A program made the position numbers and the translations under genes. This document shows positions 63,857 to 64,000 of a stretch of 64,000 nucleotides of DNA, in pieces (within the stretch, counting starts at the first letter, position 1; every line of letters begins with the position of its first letter). The notes below the pieces were generated by a model. It saw only the letters and a program-made list of their open reading frames with translations. It searched no databases and was not told the origin of the DNA. The stretch spans positions 2,666,001 through 2,730,000 of the forward strand of contig NC_013922.1 of NCBI RefSeq assembly GCF_000025625.1, written 5' to 3'. This DNA comes from Natrialba magadii ATCC 43099 (GTDB lineage Archaea > Halobacteriota > Halobacteria > Halobacteriales > Natrialbaceae).

Positions 63857-64000
63857 ATGGACCGACGAACGTATCTCTCGACGAGCGCAGCGACTATTTT
63901 TGCCGGGTGTACGGAACTCAGTGGAGCGGACGAACCGGACGCCGACGACGATCGCAACGGCAGCGAATCGACCGACGGCGACGAATCGACCGACGGCGCT
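63857..64000 (+). CDS. Lipoprotein with Tat-type signal (partial)
   Basis: Forty-eight codons reach the window edge. The start MDRRTYLSTSAATIFAGCTE has twin arginines and a lipobox-like AGC, so it is probably exported by Tat and lipid-anchored. The following residues are an Asp/Glu/Ser linker with a repeated ESTDGD unit, typical of haloarchaeal surface lipoproteins. Its function lies beyond the window. Confidence 0.72.
   Translation, partial: MDRRTYLSTSAATIFAGCTELSGADEPDADDDRNGSESTDGDESTDGA

Overview
The window is chromosomal DNA of an extremely halophilic archaeon (class Halobacteria). The evidence is high GC, very acidic predicted proteins with Asp/Glu-rich tails, frequent CTCGAG hexamers, GTG starts, apparently leaderless promoters with a TATA box about 27 nt before the start codon, archaeal enzymes (CetZ tubulins, Dph6, MfnA, CofC/CofG/CofH) and many haloarchaea-only small proteins. 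The style fits Natrialbales, but I cannot name the species. I see no rRNA, tRNA or CRISPR array.

Layout. 1-5.9 kb: methylthioadenosine phosphorylase (cut by the window edge), a MATE exporter, a phosphoribosyltransferase, thiC with a possible operator, and a PhzF-family protein. 5.85-9.4 kb: an AT-rich, probably acquired island. It holds a secreted trypsin-like protease gene cut by a complete 1055-bp IS630-type element, a decayed second IS630 transposase, and a membrane protein whose base composition changes abruptly near its 3' end. 9.7-22.1 kb: central metabolism and housekeeping (ppsA, mfnA, metG, pyk), with an exported serine beta-lactamase-like hydrolase next to a winged-helix regulator. 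22-30.3 kb: small haloarchaeal proteins, a frameshifted DUF892 gene, a lipoprotein, a cyclase, dph6, a DUF373 membrane protein, an S49 peptidase and a coiled-coil protein. 30.6-45.6 kb: two CetZ genes about 13 kb apart, with a DHH phosphoesterase, a small zinc-finger protein, a GpgS-like glycosyltransferase, a NUDIX hydrolase, a creatininase-family/FAD-oxidoreductase pair, a stand-alone Lrp ligand-binding protein, tmk and two sugar-nucleotide/NDUFA9-like Rossmann proteins between them. 45.9-53.4 kb: coenzyme F420 genes cofC, cofG and cofH, interspersed with an amine oxidase-like flavoprotein and a DUF4350/S49 peptidase pair. 53.5-64 kb: a beta-propeller protein, a chemotaxis transducer, purC, an acetamidase, purU, decayed small genes (DUF2267 type and another) and a lipoprotein cut by the right edge.

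The genes are mostly single or in very short operons. Translational coupling by ATGA or similar overlap is seen for creatininase/FAD oxidoreductase, S49 peptidase/DUF4350, and the small pair near 62.8 kb. The most informative observations are the IS insertion, whose precise removal restores the protease frame, three perfect or near-perfect palindromes at promoters, the DUF4350-S49 operon, and the several gene remnants.
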